In this document: piece after piece, positions 35,547-43,974 of the stretch
How positions within the stretch are numbered: position 1 is the first letter of the stretch
Layout: each line of letters starts with the position of its first letter
DNA from: Vampirovibrio chlorellavorus
GTDB lineage: Bacteria > Cyanobacteriota > Vampirovibrionia > Vampirovibrionales > Vampirovibrionaceae
NCBI GenBank assembly: GCA_003149345.1
Contig: QFWI01000008.1
Span: 558,001-622,000, forward strand
DNA: 64,000 bases
Reading direction: 5' to 3'
Program-made: the position numbers and the translations under genes
The notes under the pieces: model-generated
Seen by the model: only the letters and a program-made list of their open reading frames with translations
What the model was told of the DNA's origin: nothing
The model's database searches: none

Positions 35547-36675
35547 TGCCGCTGATTTGAGCGCCTTGGACACGGCTTCGATTGACGTGACTTTAAGCGG
35601 GGCAGAGCCCCGACGTTACCCCATCGTGACCCGAGCAGGCCTGATAGGGCGCTTGGGTGATGAGTGCCGCCGACTGGGTGTTTTGGGCAAAAAGGTATTG
35701 GTGCTGACTGATACCAACCTGCAAAACCGCTACCTGGGCCCAGTGCAAGCCCGCCTGCAACAGGCCGGATTTGAAGTGACTTCACTGGTGCTGGAGGCCG
35801 GGGAGGCCAGTAAAAGTCTGAGCCAGGCCCAGGCCGTGTACCAAACCCTGATTCAGCAAGGCTTCACCCGCAAAGACACCCTGTTGGGGCTTGGCGGTGG
35901 CGTGATTGGCGACCTGAGCGGCTTCTGCGCCTCCACCTACCACCGGGGCATGACCCTGATCCATGTGCCCACCACGCTGGTGGCCCAGGTGGATTCGGCC
36001 ATTGGCGGCAAAACGGCGGTCAATCTGGGGCAAATTAAAAACATGGTGGGCACCTTCTATCAGCCCAAAGCCGTTTTTGCGGATACAGAAACATTAAACA
36101 GCCTCCCCCCTCGGGAATTCATGGCCGGGATGGCCGAAGTCATCAAATACGGCCTGATTGAAACCGCTTGCGATGGGCAGACCGGCTTTTTTGAATGGCT
36201 GGAAACCCACGCCGATGATTTAAAGGCCGTGTTACCAGCCATGATTCACCGATGCGCCGCCATCAAGGCCGCCGTGGTGATGGCCGATGAGCTGGAGACC
36301 AAGGGACTGCGCTTTTTCCTGAACCTGGGCCACACCTTTGGCCATGCCTACGAAACCCTCAGCGAGTATGGCATTTTACACGGGGAGGCCGTGGCCATTG
36401 GCATGCGTCTGGCGGTGCGGTTGTCCGTGCAGGAAGGCCTGATGGCAGCCCCGCTGTTACAGCGGCTGGATGCCTTGTACGAGCGGGTGGGGCTAGCCAG
36501 CGTGATTGAAACAGCACCACATTTCCACCCCAAGGAAGTGCTGGCCGTGATGAAGCACGACAAAAAAAATCAGGACGGCGGCATCAAGCTCATCCTCCCC
36601 TACCAAGCCGTTGGGCAGGTGGTGGTGCGGGATGACATTCCCGACGCGGCCATTCTATCGGTTTTAACATCATAG
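35539..36675 (+). CDS. aroB: 3-dehydroquinate synthase
   Basis: 378 residues from the ATG at 35539, with GGAGG nine bases upstream; it overlaps the aroK stop by eight bases. It converts DAHP to 3-dehydroquinate, the second step of the shikimate pathway, using NAD and a divalent metal. The NAD loop LGLGGGVIGDLSGF, PTTLVAQVDSAIGGKTAVN, and the metal-binding EVIKYG and LGHTFGHAYE segments are all present. The length is normal. Confidence 0.95.
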   Translation: MPDAADLSALDTASIDVTLSGAEPRRYPIVTRAGLIGRLGDECRRLGVLGKKVLVLTDTNLQNRYLGPVQARLQQAGFEVTSLVLEAGEASKSLSQAQAVYQTLIQQGFTRKDTLLGLGGGVIGDLSGFCASTYHRGMTLIHVPTTLVAQVDSAIGGKTAVNLGQIKNMVGTFYQPKAVFADTETLNSLPPREFMAGMAEVIKYGLIETACDGQTGFFEWLETHADDLKAVLPAMIHRCAAIKAAVVMADELETKGLRFFLNLGHTFGHAYETLSEYGILHGEAVAIGMRLAVRLSVQEGLMAAPLLQRLDALYERVGLASVIETAPHFHPKEVLAVMKHDKKNQDGGIKLILPYQAVGQVVVRDDIPDAAILSVLTS

Positions 36676-36729
36676 AAGCTGAACAGTCTCCGCTGAACAG
36701 TGTCCAGGGCAAGGCTGCCTTACCTGAGC

Positions 36730-37011
36730 TTAAAGCCCGTTGACCTCCACCGAACTCCGCCGGGGGTCGATCAAGGGCACATCGGTTTCTAAAATCTCCC
36801 GAGGAAAGAAAATCCGGCTGCGAATGGCCTGCTGCTCTGCCAGACAGTGCAGGTTCCATAAGATTTCCGCCAGATTCTCAGGTTGCCTTGCGGGATCATG
36901 AAGCAGCACCGGCTCCTTGAACTGGAATTTATCCACGGACACAGCCCCAGCCGGTGAAAGACACCCCACCAGCAGTGTGCAGACACAGAGCAAGCTCCAC
37001 CCATTTCGCAT
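36730..37011 (-). CDS. Small lipoprotein
   Basis: 93 residues. The start ATG has AGGGGA seven bases upstream. The N-terminus is a lipoprotein signal (SLLCVCTLLVGC, lipobox LVGC with Cys17). The mature 77 residues have no domain I recognise. It converges with aroB and is the first gene of a minus-strand group leading away from the recR region. Confidence 0.7.
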   Translation of the reverse strand: MRNGWSLLCVCTLLVGCLSPAGAVSVDKFQFKEPVLLHDPARQPENLAEILWNLHCLAEQQAIRSRIFFPREILETDVPLIDPRRSSVEVNGL

Positions 37012-37167
37012 GTCGCTGTCCCCTTCTGTTCAAAACCCGAACCGCTTTCCAGACAGATTCGCGTTGTCCGAGCTAACACGTATTACTGTACCGGATTCCG
37101 CCAGAGCTTTGAATCGTTCAGTTAACGGGATTTTATGCAATGAATCCGAGTAACGTACCCCTGAAAG

Positions 37168-37764
37168 TTATACCGATTGTCGACCTTGCAAGGCCCGAGT
37201 AATAGTCATACTGTCAGCATACTCCAGATCGGCGCCCACCGGCAAGCCAAAAGCGATACGGGTGAGCTTGATGCCCAGCGGCTTGATCAGGCGAGACAGG
37301 TACAGGCTGGTGGTATCCCCCTCAATGGAAGGCGGCAGAGCCAAAATCACCTCTTCCACATCCGGGTTGGACAGCCGGGCCAGCAGTTCCTTGATTTTCA
37401 AATCTTCCGGGCTAATGCCCTCCAAGGGGGAAATGAGGCCTTGCAGCACATGATACACCCCTTTGAATTCCCCGGTGCGCTCCAGGGCGTATAAATCCTT
37501 GGGTTCGGAGACCAGACAGATGGTTTGCTGCTTGCGATTGGGCTGCACGCATAATTCACACACGCTTTGGGCGGACAGGTTGAAGCACTGCTGACAGTAG
37601 CCAATCTTGTCACGGGCTTCCAACAGGGCGTCGGAGAAGGTACGCACATCCTCCGGGGGCTGCTTTAGGACATGAAAGGCCAGCCGCTGGGCGGACTTGG
37701 GGCCAATTCCCGGTAATTTCTGAAACTCTTCAATCAGGCGGGCAAGCGGTAGGGTGTAACTCAT
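37168..37764 (-). CDS. recR: Recombination mediator RecR
   Basis: 198 residues. Acts with RecF and RecO to load RecA on gapped DNA. The helix-hairpin-helix (LPGIGPKSAQRLAFH, residues 17-31), a four-cysteine zinc finger (CQQC and CELC, about 57-72) and the Toprim domain with VSEPKDLYALE are all in order. It follows ybaB on the same strand, the usual pairing, although dnaX is not alongside. Confidence 0.95.
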   Translation of the reverse strand: MSYTLPLARLIEEFQKLPGIGPKSAQRLAFHVLKQPPEDVRTFSDALLEARDKIGYCQQCFNLSAQSVCELCVQPNRKQQTICLVSEPKDLYALERTGEFKGVYHVLQGLISPLEGISPEDLKIKELLARLSNPDVEEVILALPPSIEGDTTSLYLSRLIKPLGIKLTRIAFGLPVGADLEYADSMTITRALQGRQSV

Positions 37765-37885
37765 GGGGCGCTTTCAATCCAAAACACATGGGATGCTGTT
37801 TTTATTGTACCCAAGAAAGCCATGCCTGCGGAAAGAACGACTTTTCGCAGGCACAGCAAAATGGAAAACCAGGAATAGGGACGTT

Positions 37886-38203
37886 TTAGAAGCCAGGGAG
37901 TTTCAAACCGGGAATGTTCAGCCCGGCGGTGATTTTGGACATTTTCTGCTCCATGGTCTCAGTCACCTTGCTGCTGGCGTCTTTCAAGGCGGCCAGCACC
38001 AAATCTTCCAGCATATCCCGATCGCTCAAGGCGTCTTCCTTAATTTTTACGGCGGTGAATTCGTACTTGCCGTTGCAAGTAATGGTCACAGCGCCGCCCC
38101 CGGCGGCTCCGGTGAACTCGGCCCGCTCCATTTCGGTTTGCACGTCCTTCATCTGGTCTTGCATTTTTTGGGCCTGTTTCATCATTTGCTGGATATTGAA
38201 CAT
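37886..38203 (-). CDS. Nucleoid-associated protein, YbaB/EbfC family
   Basis: 105 residues from the ATG at 38203 with AAAGG seven bases upstream; the open frame extends 30 codons further but without family similarity. MFNIQQMMKQAQKMQDQMKD and the Gly-rich EFTGAAGGGAVTITCNGK are typical. It is a small dimeric DNA-binding protein, nearly always beside recR as here. Confidence 0.92.
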   Translation of the reverse strand: MFNIQQMMKQAQKMQDQMKDVQTEMERAEFTGAAGGGAVTITCNGKYEFTAVKIKEDALSDRDMLEDLVLAALKDASSKVTETMEQKMSKITAGLNIPGLKLPGF

Positions 38204-38567
38204 GTGGATGCCTTTCTCTGCACTCAAAATCAAACTCGGGAATGGGTTGCTCTGGCCTGCAAACGGCTTGGGAAGCGCTGATGAGCAAACCACTCAACCA
38301 ATCAACTGGGGAAATTATACCCCAAAGGGCCATCCGTTCAAAAAGACCGGCCTTGCCCCCGGGGCATCCGTAACCTATTACAGCAATAACATGTAACGAG
38401 TTCTTCAAACACTGATCCTTCGGCATCGATCCCTTGGACGATTCCAAGCGACGGCCCAGCCCCTACAATAACAGTATCCCGGTGAGCGAACGGCGCCAGG
38501 CCGGGTTTGTGGTGATATTCGTGGAATTGGTTAGACGACCCCTTCTCAAGGGAGCTGTGGAATTACG

Positions 38568-39413
38568 ATGAGCTTAAATGAACAGCGACAAGCCACCCGA
38601 CCGGGGCTTCGATACTCCAGCAAGCTGATGACCGCCCTGAACCGGTTTACGGGCGGTCTGGCTACCGAAGTGGCCAACCCCTTGAAGGTAAAATACGGCA
38701 AAGCCTACGATTACCTGATTTCAGGGGATACGCACCGCTACCGCGAAGAGATTGATACGGCCATCGCCCAGTACCGTTTGGCCTTGGAACAACGCCAGGA
38801 TTTTACGGAAGCCTACGTGGGTATTGCCAAATGCCTGCGCCGTAAAGGGGATAGCCTGGGAGCCATTCAGTACTTGGATCAGGCCTTGTCCCAAAACGGT
38901 TTCCGCAAGGAATTGCATCAGGACATCGCCAAGTGCTACGCCGAGTGCGGCTACACGGCCAAGGCCATTCACCACTACGAACGGGCCATCAAGCTGGATC
39001 GCCGATCGGTGGAAGCCCGTTTTGGCTTGGCCCTGGTGGTGGAAATGACCGAGGACTTTGACTACACGGTGCGCCTGTACCAGCAGATTATTGACATTGA
39101 ACCGGAATTTTTACCCGCCTACAACAATTTGGGCAGCATTTTAATGCGGCTGGGTCGCTATGATGAGGCCGAAGCCCTGTTTAACACCCTGATTGCCAAA
39201 GCCCCCGACTTTACCCGTGGGCATCTGGGGCTGGCCATTACCCTGGACAAAGCCGGGAAACGCCAACAGGCCATCGACAGCTATAACCAGGTTTTGCGGT
39301 TGCGTCCCAGCGGCAAAAACAGTGAATTTATCGAAAAACGCATCGTCAACCTGAATGCCGAGTTGGGCCGGGTGAAATCCAGCAAAAACGCCACTTTGGT
39401 GCGTATCAAGTAA
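38568..39413 (+). CDS. Soluble TPR protein
   Basis: 281 residues. About six tetratricopeptide repeats fill residues 45-260 (for example TEAYVGIAKCLRRKGDSLGA and LPAYNNLGSILMRLGRYDEA). The 40-residue N-terminus is basic and has no signal or membrane helix, so it is probably cytoplasmic. Its partner is unknown. A strong two-way terminator follows. Confidence 0.78.
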   Translation: MSLNEQRQATRPGLRYSSKLMTALNRFTGGLATEVANPLKVKYGKAYDYLISGDTHRYREEIDTAIAQYRLALEQRQDFTEAYVGIAKCLRRKGDSLGAIQYLDQALSQNGFRKELHQDIAKCYAECGYTAKAIHHYERAIKLDRRSVEARFGLALVVEMTEDFDYTVRLYQQIIDIEPEFLPAYNNLGSILMRLGRYDEAEALFNTLIAKAPDFTRGHLGLAITLDKAGKRQQAIDSYNQVLRLRPSGKNSEFIEKRIVNLNAELGRVKSSKNATLVRIK

Positions 39414-39552
39414 CGCCAGTTTGGATTTGTTGCACGCCCTGATCCGCCATTTTCAGGAATTCCACTTTGGCTTTCCGCTGACAGGTAAGTAGGGAGCAGC
39501 GAGCGTTTTAAAACAATGACCAGCCTGACTTGCTGGATGATACACTATTCAA

Positions 39553-39589
39553 GCAAAACCGGGAGGCCCATAAGCGCTCCCGGTTTTGC
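39553..39589. terminator. Bidirectional intrinsic terminator between convergent genes
   Basis: A 13-base perfect stem GCAAAACCGGGAG (39553-39565) / CTCCCGGTTTTGC (39577-39589) with an 11-base loop. The T/A runs lie within the stem ends, so it can work on either strand; it separates the TPR gene from the binding-protein gene. Confidence 0.7.
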
Positions 39590-39625
39590 GTTTAAGCCGG
39601 TTCCAGATTACAAATTTTGCAGACG

Positions 39626-41500
39626 CTACTTTTCCTGAATCCAGACTTCTTCCAGATTGTGAAAGGCTTCCAGCGGGGTGGGATCCACGTTTTGAATGCG
39701 CGTGCGCACCGCCAGAATATTCAACGGCGAATACAGATAGATAAAGGGAGCCTGATCGTAGACCACCTGCTGCAATTGATCATAAATTTTATGGCGGGCC
39801 TGCACATCAAAGGTTTGGGAACCCTGCTCGATTAAGTCATCCAGTTGCTTTTCCCAAGGCAGGCGATCGCTGATGTCGGTGGGTTTTCCGGCCTCAATTT
39901 TGCGCTGGTTAAACATGTGGATGGAACCGTCACTGCGCCACACGTTGGCCCCGCTGTGCGGCTCCAACTGGCTGCCGGTCAGGCCCATGATCATGGCCTC
40001 CCAGCTGCCATCTTTCAGGTTGCCAATCAGCACGTTGAAATCAATGGGCTTGAAGTTCACCTTCATGCCCAACTGGGCCAAATCCTGCTTGATATTGACC
40101 CCGATGGCCTCCCGCTCGGTGTTGCCGCTATTGGTGTACAGGTTAAATTCCACCACGTGTCCCTGTTGGTCATGCAGAATGCCTTTGGGATCCCAGGTGA
40201 AGCCGCTTTTTTTGAGCAACTCACGGGCGTAATCAACGTCGGCGGGAAAACCCTTGGCCAGTTTCTGATTCAGATAAATGGAGGCCAGCGCCTCGGAGGT
40301 GAACAAGGGCGCCCCAACCCCTTTCAGGATATTGTCCACAATGTCTTGCCGCTTAATAGTGCGGTTGATGGCTTGCCGGAAATTGACGTCCCGGAACCAG
40401 GCCGATTTGATGGGATCCACAAACGGTTTGCCCTGATCGTTCTTGCGGTTGTTCAGATTGAGAGTCATAAACACCGTGCCGGAAGCGGGCCCCAGATTGT
40501 ACAAATTAAAGTCGGGCTTTTTCAGCTGCCGCACGTGAGACAACAGGTTGCCCGGCACGTTGTACACATCCACTTTGCCCTGCTCAAATTGCAAGCCCTG
40601 GTTGTTCATATCGCCCACAAAACTCATGCTGTAGCGATCCATATAGGGCAGGCGACGATTCTGGGCGTCTACCATAAAGAAGTTGGGATTGCGCTTAAAC
40701 ACGGCCTTCTGGCGAGGGACATAGCTTTCCAGCAGCCACATGCCCCCGGATACAAATTTCTCGGGGGCCTTGGCCGCATCGGACACGCCCATAAAGGCGG
40801 AAAAGGCGGCATCCCCTTTGGCCACTACCGGCTTGAAAATATGGGCCGGGGCAATGCCTTCGCCCAAATTACGCAAAAACGGGGCAAAGGGCTTGGCGGT
40901 TTTGAATTCAATGGTTAACTCATCCAGTGCCTTTACTTCCGGGAATTTACCATCCACCAGCACCACATCCCGATGGCTGGCGTTGCCCAGTCCGGCTTTC
41001 ACAATCTCATTCCAGGTGAACACCACGTCTTTAGCGGTCAGCGGTTGACCATCGGACCATTTCAGGCCCTTGCGCAAGGTCACCGTGTAAGTCATCTTGT
41101 CATCGCCAATTTTCACGGATTTGGCCAGATAGGGAATGGGCTCCCCGGTGTAGGCGTCGGTGGTCACCAGCCCGGCATACAGCATGCCGCCCAGGGTACT
41201 GGAGGTGGCATCAGTGGAGGCCCAGGGATTAAAGGTCTTGGGGCCGTCGCTGATCTGGTTATCATAAAACGTGCCGCCAAACTGACCGACATGCCCACGG
41301 ACTTGCATTAATTCAGCGCCATCCACCACCACGGTTTGAAACGGGCCACGGGGGGTTGGCTTTACGCTGAGAATCGGTTTACCGCTTCCCTCAATGCTTT
41401 TGCCATATCCGGCGGTGGAACCTCCTGGCGGTGGCGGGGCGCAGCCAGCCATTGTGCCTAAAACCACGACAATAGACAAAGCAGACAAGGTGCGTTTCAT
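39626..41500 (-). CDS. Peptide/solute-binding lipoprotein of an ABC importer (SBP family 5)
   Basis: 624 residues from the ATG at 41500, with AGGCGG nine bases upstream. A lipoprotein signal ends at TMAGC (Cys20 by that start). The family 5 pattern is clear: AEPIPYLAKSVKI-like early segment, YTVTLRKGLKWSDGQPLTAKDVVFTW, and a C-terminal DGSWEAMIMG region. Such proteins deliver oligopeptides, nickel or sugars to an inner-membrane permease. No permease or ATPase gene is adjacent, so it must work with components encoded elsewhere or as a free-standing binding protein. Confidence 0.88.
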   Translation of the reverse strand: MKRTLSALSIVVVLGTMAGCAPPPPGGSTAGYGKSIEGSGKPILSVKPTPRGPFQTVVVDGAELMQVRGHVGQFGGTFYDNQISDGPKTFNPWASTDATSSTLGGMLYAGLVTTDAYTGEPIPYLAKSVKIGDDKMTYTVTLRKGLKWSDGQPLTAKDVVFTWNEIVKAGLGNASHRDVVLVDGKFPEVKALDELTIEFKTAKPFAPFLRNLGEGIAPAHIFKPVVAKGDAAFSAFMGVSDAAKAPEKFVSGGMWLLESYVPRQKAVFKRNPNFFMVDAQNRRLPYMDRYSMSFVGDMNNQGLQFEQGKVDVYNVPGNLLSHVRQLKKPDFNLYNLGPASGTVFMTLNLNNRKNDQGKPFVDPIKSAWFRDVNFRQAINRTIKRQDIVDNILKGVGAPLFTSEALASIYLNQKLAKGFPADVDYARELLKKSGFTWDPKGILHDQQGHVVEFNLYTNSGNTEREAIGVNIKQDLAQLGMKVNFKPIDFNVLIGNLKDGSWEAMIMGLTGSQLEPHSGANVWRSDGSIHMFNQRKIEAGKPTDISDRLPWEKQLDDLIEQGSQTFDVQARHKIYDQLQQVVYDQAPFIYLYSPLNILAVRTRIQNVDPTPLEAFHNLEEVWIQEK

Positions 41501-41603
41501 ATGAAAATACCGCCTCACATGGACTACAACAAAGACTTAAAGCCGATTCATTATAGCTTGAAAAGCCCATGCAGACCAATCGACCCCGGTTGCGCCCAAA
41601 GCA

Positions 41604-41631
41604 TTGCACTTTGGGACAGATGGCCTACAAT
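41604..41631 (+). promoter_or_regulatory. Promoter upstream of the 58-residue membrane protein gene
   Basis: TTGCAC (41604-41609), a 16-base spacer and TACAAT (41626-41631). It gives a leader of about 100 bases before the ATG at 41741. A second CTACAATAAA copy at 41691-41700 has no matching -35. Confidence 0.45.
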
Positions 41632-41740
41632 AAAGAATATAAAAACAAAAACATTGACCATCCGGTGGATGAGCGACCTTGAAGGATTTTCTACAATAAA
41701 AGTACGATCCAATTTACGTAACAAAGAGAGTGTGTGAAAG

Positions 41741-41917
41741 ATGACTTTCCGAGAGCTGGCCTTCCAGGAGGATCTCAAGCTGTCCTCCGCCCTGCTGAAC
41801 CAGGATCAGGACAATAACGTACTGAAAGCGCTGCTGGAAAACCAAAGCCCGGTCATGAAAGTATGGTTCCTGATCATGCTGATCAATCTGGGGTTGTTTT
41901 TAGTCGTTGTGCATTAA
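41741..41917 (+). CDS. 58-residue single-pass membrane protein
   Basis: ATG at 41741, TAA at 41915-41917. The first 38 residues are polar and helical (FRELAFQEDLKLSSALL), the last 20 a hydrophobic helix (WFLIMLINLGLFLVVV) that ends two residues before the stop, as in a C-tail-anchored protein. A GAGAG and a GAAAG lie before the start. It has its own promoter and is followed by a terminator, so it looks like a real monocistronic gene. The function is unknown. Confidence 0.55.
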   Translation: MTFRELAFQEDLKLSSALLNQDQDNNVLKALLENQSPVMKVWFLIMLINLGLFLVVVH

Positions 41918-42040
41918 ACCCAGCCTTTAACGGGGCTTATATTTAACCCAATTTGATGCATCATCCGCTCAGGCAAGACCGGGTGCGTCCAGTGGAAATT
42001 TATATTCGGATGGTTCTTACCTTCACAACATTAAAATTTA

Positions 42041-42083
42041 AAAACGCCTGACTACCATGCTCGGACATTGGTCGGGCGTTTTT
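42041..42083. terminator. Bidirectional intrinsic terminator
   Basis: AAAACGCCTGAC (42041-42052) pairs with GTCGGGCGTTTTT (42071-42083) with one G-T wobble and an 18-base loop. T-runs exist on both strands, serving the small plus-strand gene and the minus-strand TPR gene. Confidence 0.75.
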
Positions 42084-42095
42084 ATATTAGGCTCG

Positions 42096-42992
42096 TTATT
42101 CCGACGGGGTGGTGGCTTGCAGCAGGCAACTTTTTTCCAGAAAAGTCGGCACCCCCGGCTCACCCAGCGTGCGGCGATTGCTGTTGTAAATACTGTTTTT
42201 AACCGCCTGAACTTGCAGAGCCAGCTTCTGGGCGGCGGCCATCTCATTGCGCTCACTGAGAATTTGCACCGAACGGGCCAGCTGACGGTAGGCCTCATCC
42301 TGAAAGTTTAATTCACTGAGAACCAGACCCAGGTTGTAGCGGCTCTGGTAGCTATCCGGGCGCAACTGAAGGGCTTTGCAGTAAGTTTTGGCCGCAGCGG
42401 CGCCATCGCCCAAATTTTGATAAGCCACCCCTAAATTAAACTGGGTCTGGAACTGACCAGCGTCCAGCTTGAGTGACTCCTGAAAATAGTAACGCGCCTG
42501 CGTGTAAAGCCACTTTCGCACCGATTCCCGGGTCTCTTGCGGGTTTTCCGCCGCCGTTTTATACACGCCCCCCAGGGTGGCCAGCAATCGGGCATTATGG
42601 GGATAGCGCTTCAGGGCTTGCCGCAATTCCGTGATGCCCTCATTGACCCGCTGGGGCTGTTGCTTGAGTATATTGGCCAACCCAATCCGGGCCTCCAGAT
42701 GCTCGGGCTCCTGTCGTAAAATCCCACGATATAACACTTCCGCCTGGGCGGGCTGATTGTTCTTCAGGTACCACCAGGCCAACCGCATGCTGATTTCCAC
42801 ATTGTCTGGATATTGCTTGTGGCCCGCCTCGTAGAGGGCAATGCCTTTCTCCCAATTACGGGCGGCCAATGCCTTTTGCGCCGATCGCTCAATCTCGTTG
42901 GCCCGTCCGTAACTCAACAGGGCCTTAAAATTAAAGGCCACCGTGGCCACAATTCCCAGAAACAGCAAAAAACTGATTACACGATAAAACAT
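42096..42992 (-). CDS. Membrane-anchored TPR protein
   Basis: 298 residues. One N-terminal membrane helix (VISFLLFLGIVATVAFNF) and about five tetratricopeptide repeats between residues 35 and 260 (for example KGIALYEAGHKQYPDNVEIS and SYQSRYNLGLVLSELNFQDE). Its ATG lies three bases after the stop of the DUF4149 gene, so translation is probably coupled. It may act as a scaffold for that membrane protein, but this is inference from position only. Confidence 0.78.
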   Translation of the reverse strand: MFYRVISFLLFLGIVATVAFNFKALLSYGRANEIERSAQKALAARNWEKGIALYEAGHKQYPDNVEISMRLAWWYLKNNQPAQAEVLYRGILRQEPEHLEARIGLANILKQQPQRVNEGITELRQALKRYPHNARLLATLGGVYKTAAENPQETRESVRKWLYTQARYYFQESLKLDAGQFQTQFNLGVAYQNLGDGAAAAKTYCKALQLRPDSYQSRYNLGLVLSELNFQDEAYRQLARSVQILSERNEMAAAQKLALQVQAVKNSIYNSNRRTLGEPGVPTFLEKSCLLQATTPSE

Positions 42993-42995
42993 GAT

Positions 42996-43577
42996 TTATT
43001 CAGCACCCGCTTGGGGCAAGGATTGAGAACCCGCGGCCCCAACAGGGTGGCGCTTCTCCAGAAAGGGGGTCAGGATTAACAGCAGGAAAACCAGCAAAAG
43101 ATCCAGTTTGTACAAACTTTCCGAAAGACGATGGGTGCGCTCAAACTGCTGGCCTTGCGCTGTATTGAGCGCCCGCCGCACCCCGGCCCGGTTCATATCC
43201 GCAATTTGCGGATTGACCACCACCGTGGCGTAGAGCAAGCTCACGGTCAACAAGGCCAGCGCAGCCAAACGCAACTTGGCCCACAGGCCCTGTGTCCAGG
43301 TGGCAGGCCCAGCCGCCCGGCGCAACAGTTCTCCCAGTAAGGTCAGGCCCAGGGCCATTTGCAACACGCCATCAAAGCGGGTGAAAATCCGGGCCATCAA
43401 AGGGGCAGCCTCTTCCCGAGGCAGGGCATGAAAGACGGTGGGGGCCGTAAAGGCGCCCAATGCCAACATGCCACCCGCCATAACCGCCAGCCCGATGTTT
43501 TGCAGAGCAGTTCCTGCGGGGAACCCTGCCCACTGGATACCGTCGCACTTTACCGATTGACTGGCCTGTTGACGCAT
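42996..43577 (-). CDS. DUF4149-type integral membrane protein
   Basis: 193 residues; AGGAA stands eight bases before the ATG. Four membrane helices are visible (starting ALQNIGLAVMAGGMLALGAF, then near 80, 107 and 160). The GAFTAPTVFHALPREEAAPLM stretch after the first helix and VVNPQIADMNRAG before the last loop fit the DUF4149 family, whose function is not known. It heads a two-gene unit with the TPR gene. Confidence 0.72.
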   Translation of the reverse strand: MRQQASQSVKCDGIQWAGFPAGTALQNIGLAVMAGGMLALGAFTAPTVFHALPREEAAPLMARIFTRFDGVLQMALGLTLLGELLRRAAGPATWTQGLWAKLRLAALALLTVSLLYATVVVNPQIADMNRAGVRRALNTAQGQQFERTHRLSESLYKLDLLLVFLLLILTPFLEKRHPVGAAGSQSLPQAGAE

Positions 43578-43974
43578 TTGTGATATTCCTGCCTTACTCG
43601 AACGACTGACCGACGCTTTTCATTATACGAGATTACAGACCGCCTGGTAGAAGTGGCATCCAGCGTTGAGCGTTCCCAGTCGCTATAGTTGAGTTTGCCC
43701 CCTATTAAAACCGATGCTAGGATGAAAACCTCAAAAAAACGATCCATTTTTACACCCCACTTTACTGTGTTGCAAGGCGTGGAAGGTTGTCGATCAGCAC
43801 TCTTCAGCAAAGCAGGGAATTAAGCGACACCAGATCCGCAGCCCAGCAACAGCATCCCGGTAACAGCCACTGCCGCTTCCTTTCTGAACAGAATGACTGC
43901 CCCCAACCCGTATGGGCCATTGACTTTGCCCAAAGTCCCATACGTACACTCTAGCAATAGGGAGAAAACGCAAG
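43578..43974. other. Intergenic region upstream of the beta-helix gene
   Basis: 397 bases between divergent genes. Besides the inverted repeat at 43909-43944 it shows no coding sequence, tRNA or long repeat that I can support. Confidence 0.4.
43909..43944 (+). promoter_or_regulatory. Inverted repeat around a possible -35 of the beta-helix gene
   Basis: CGTATGGG (43909-43916) and CCCATACG (43937-43944) are perfect inverted arms with a 20-base centre that contains TTGACT (43920-43925). A TACACT follows at 43945-43950, a long 19-base spacing. The layout suggests an operator over a weak promoter. Confidence 0.35.

Noticed and set aside
39845-40918. A 357-codon open frame antisense to the binding-protein gene
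   Set aside because: No family pattern, no ribosome site, and it is fully explained by the coding strand of the lipoprotein gene.
43550-43810. 86-codon minus-strand frame upstream of the DUF4149 gene
   Set aside because: It overlaps the DUF4149 start, has no ribosome site and shows no domain.
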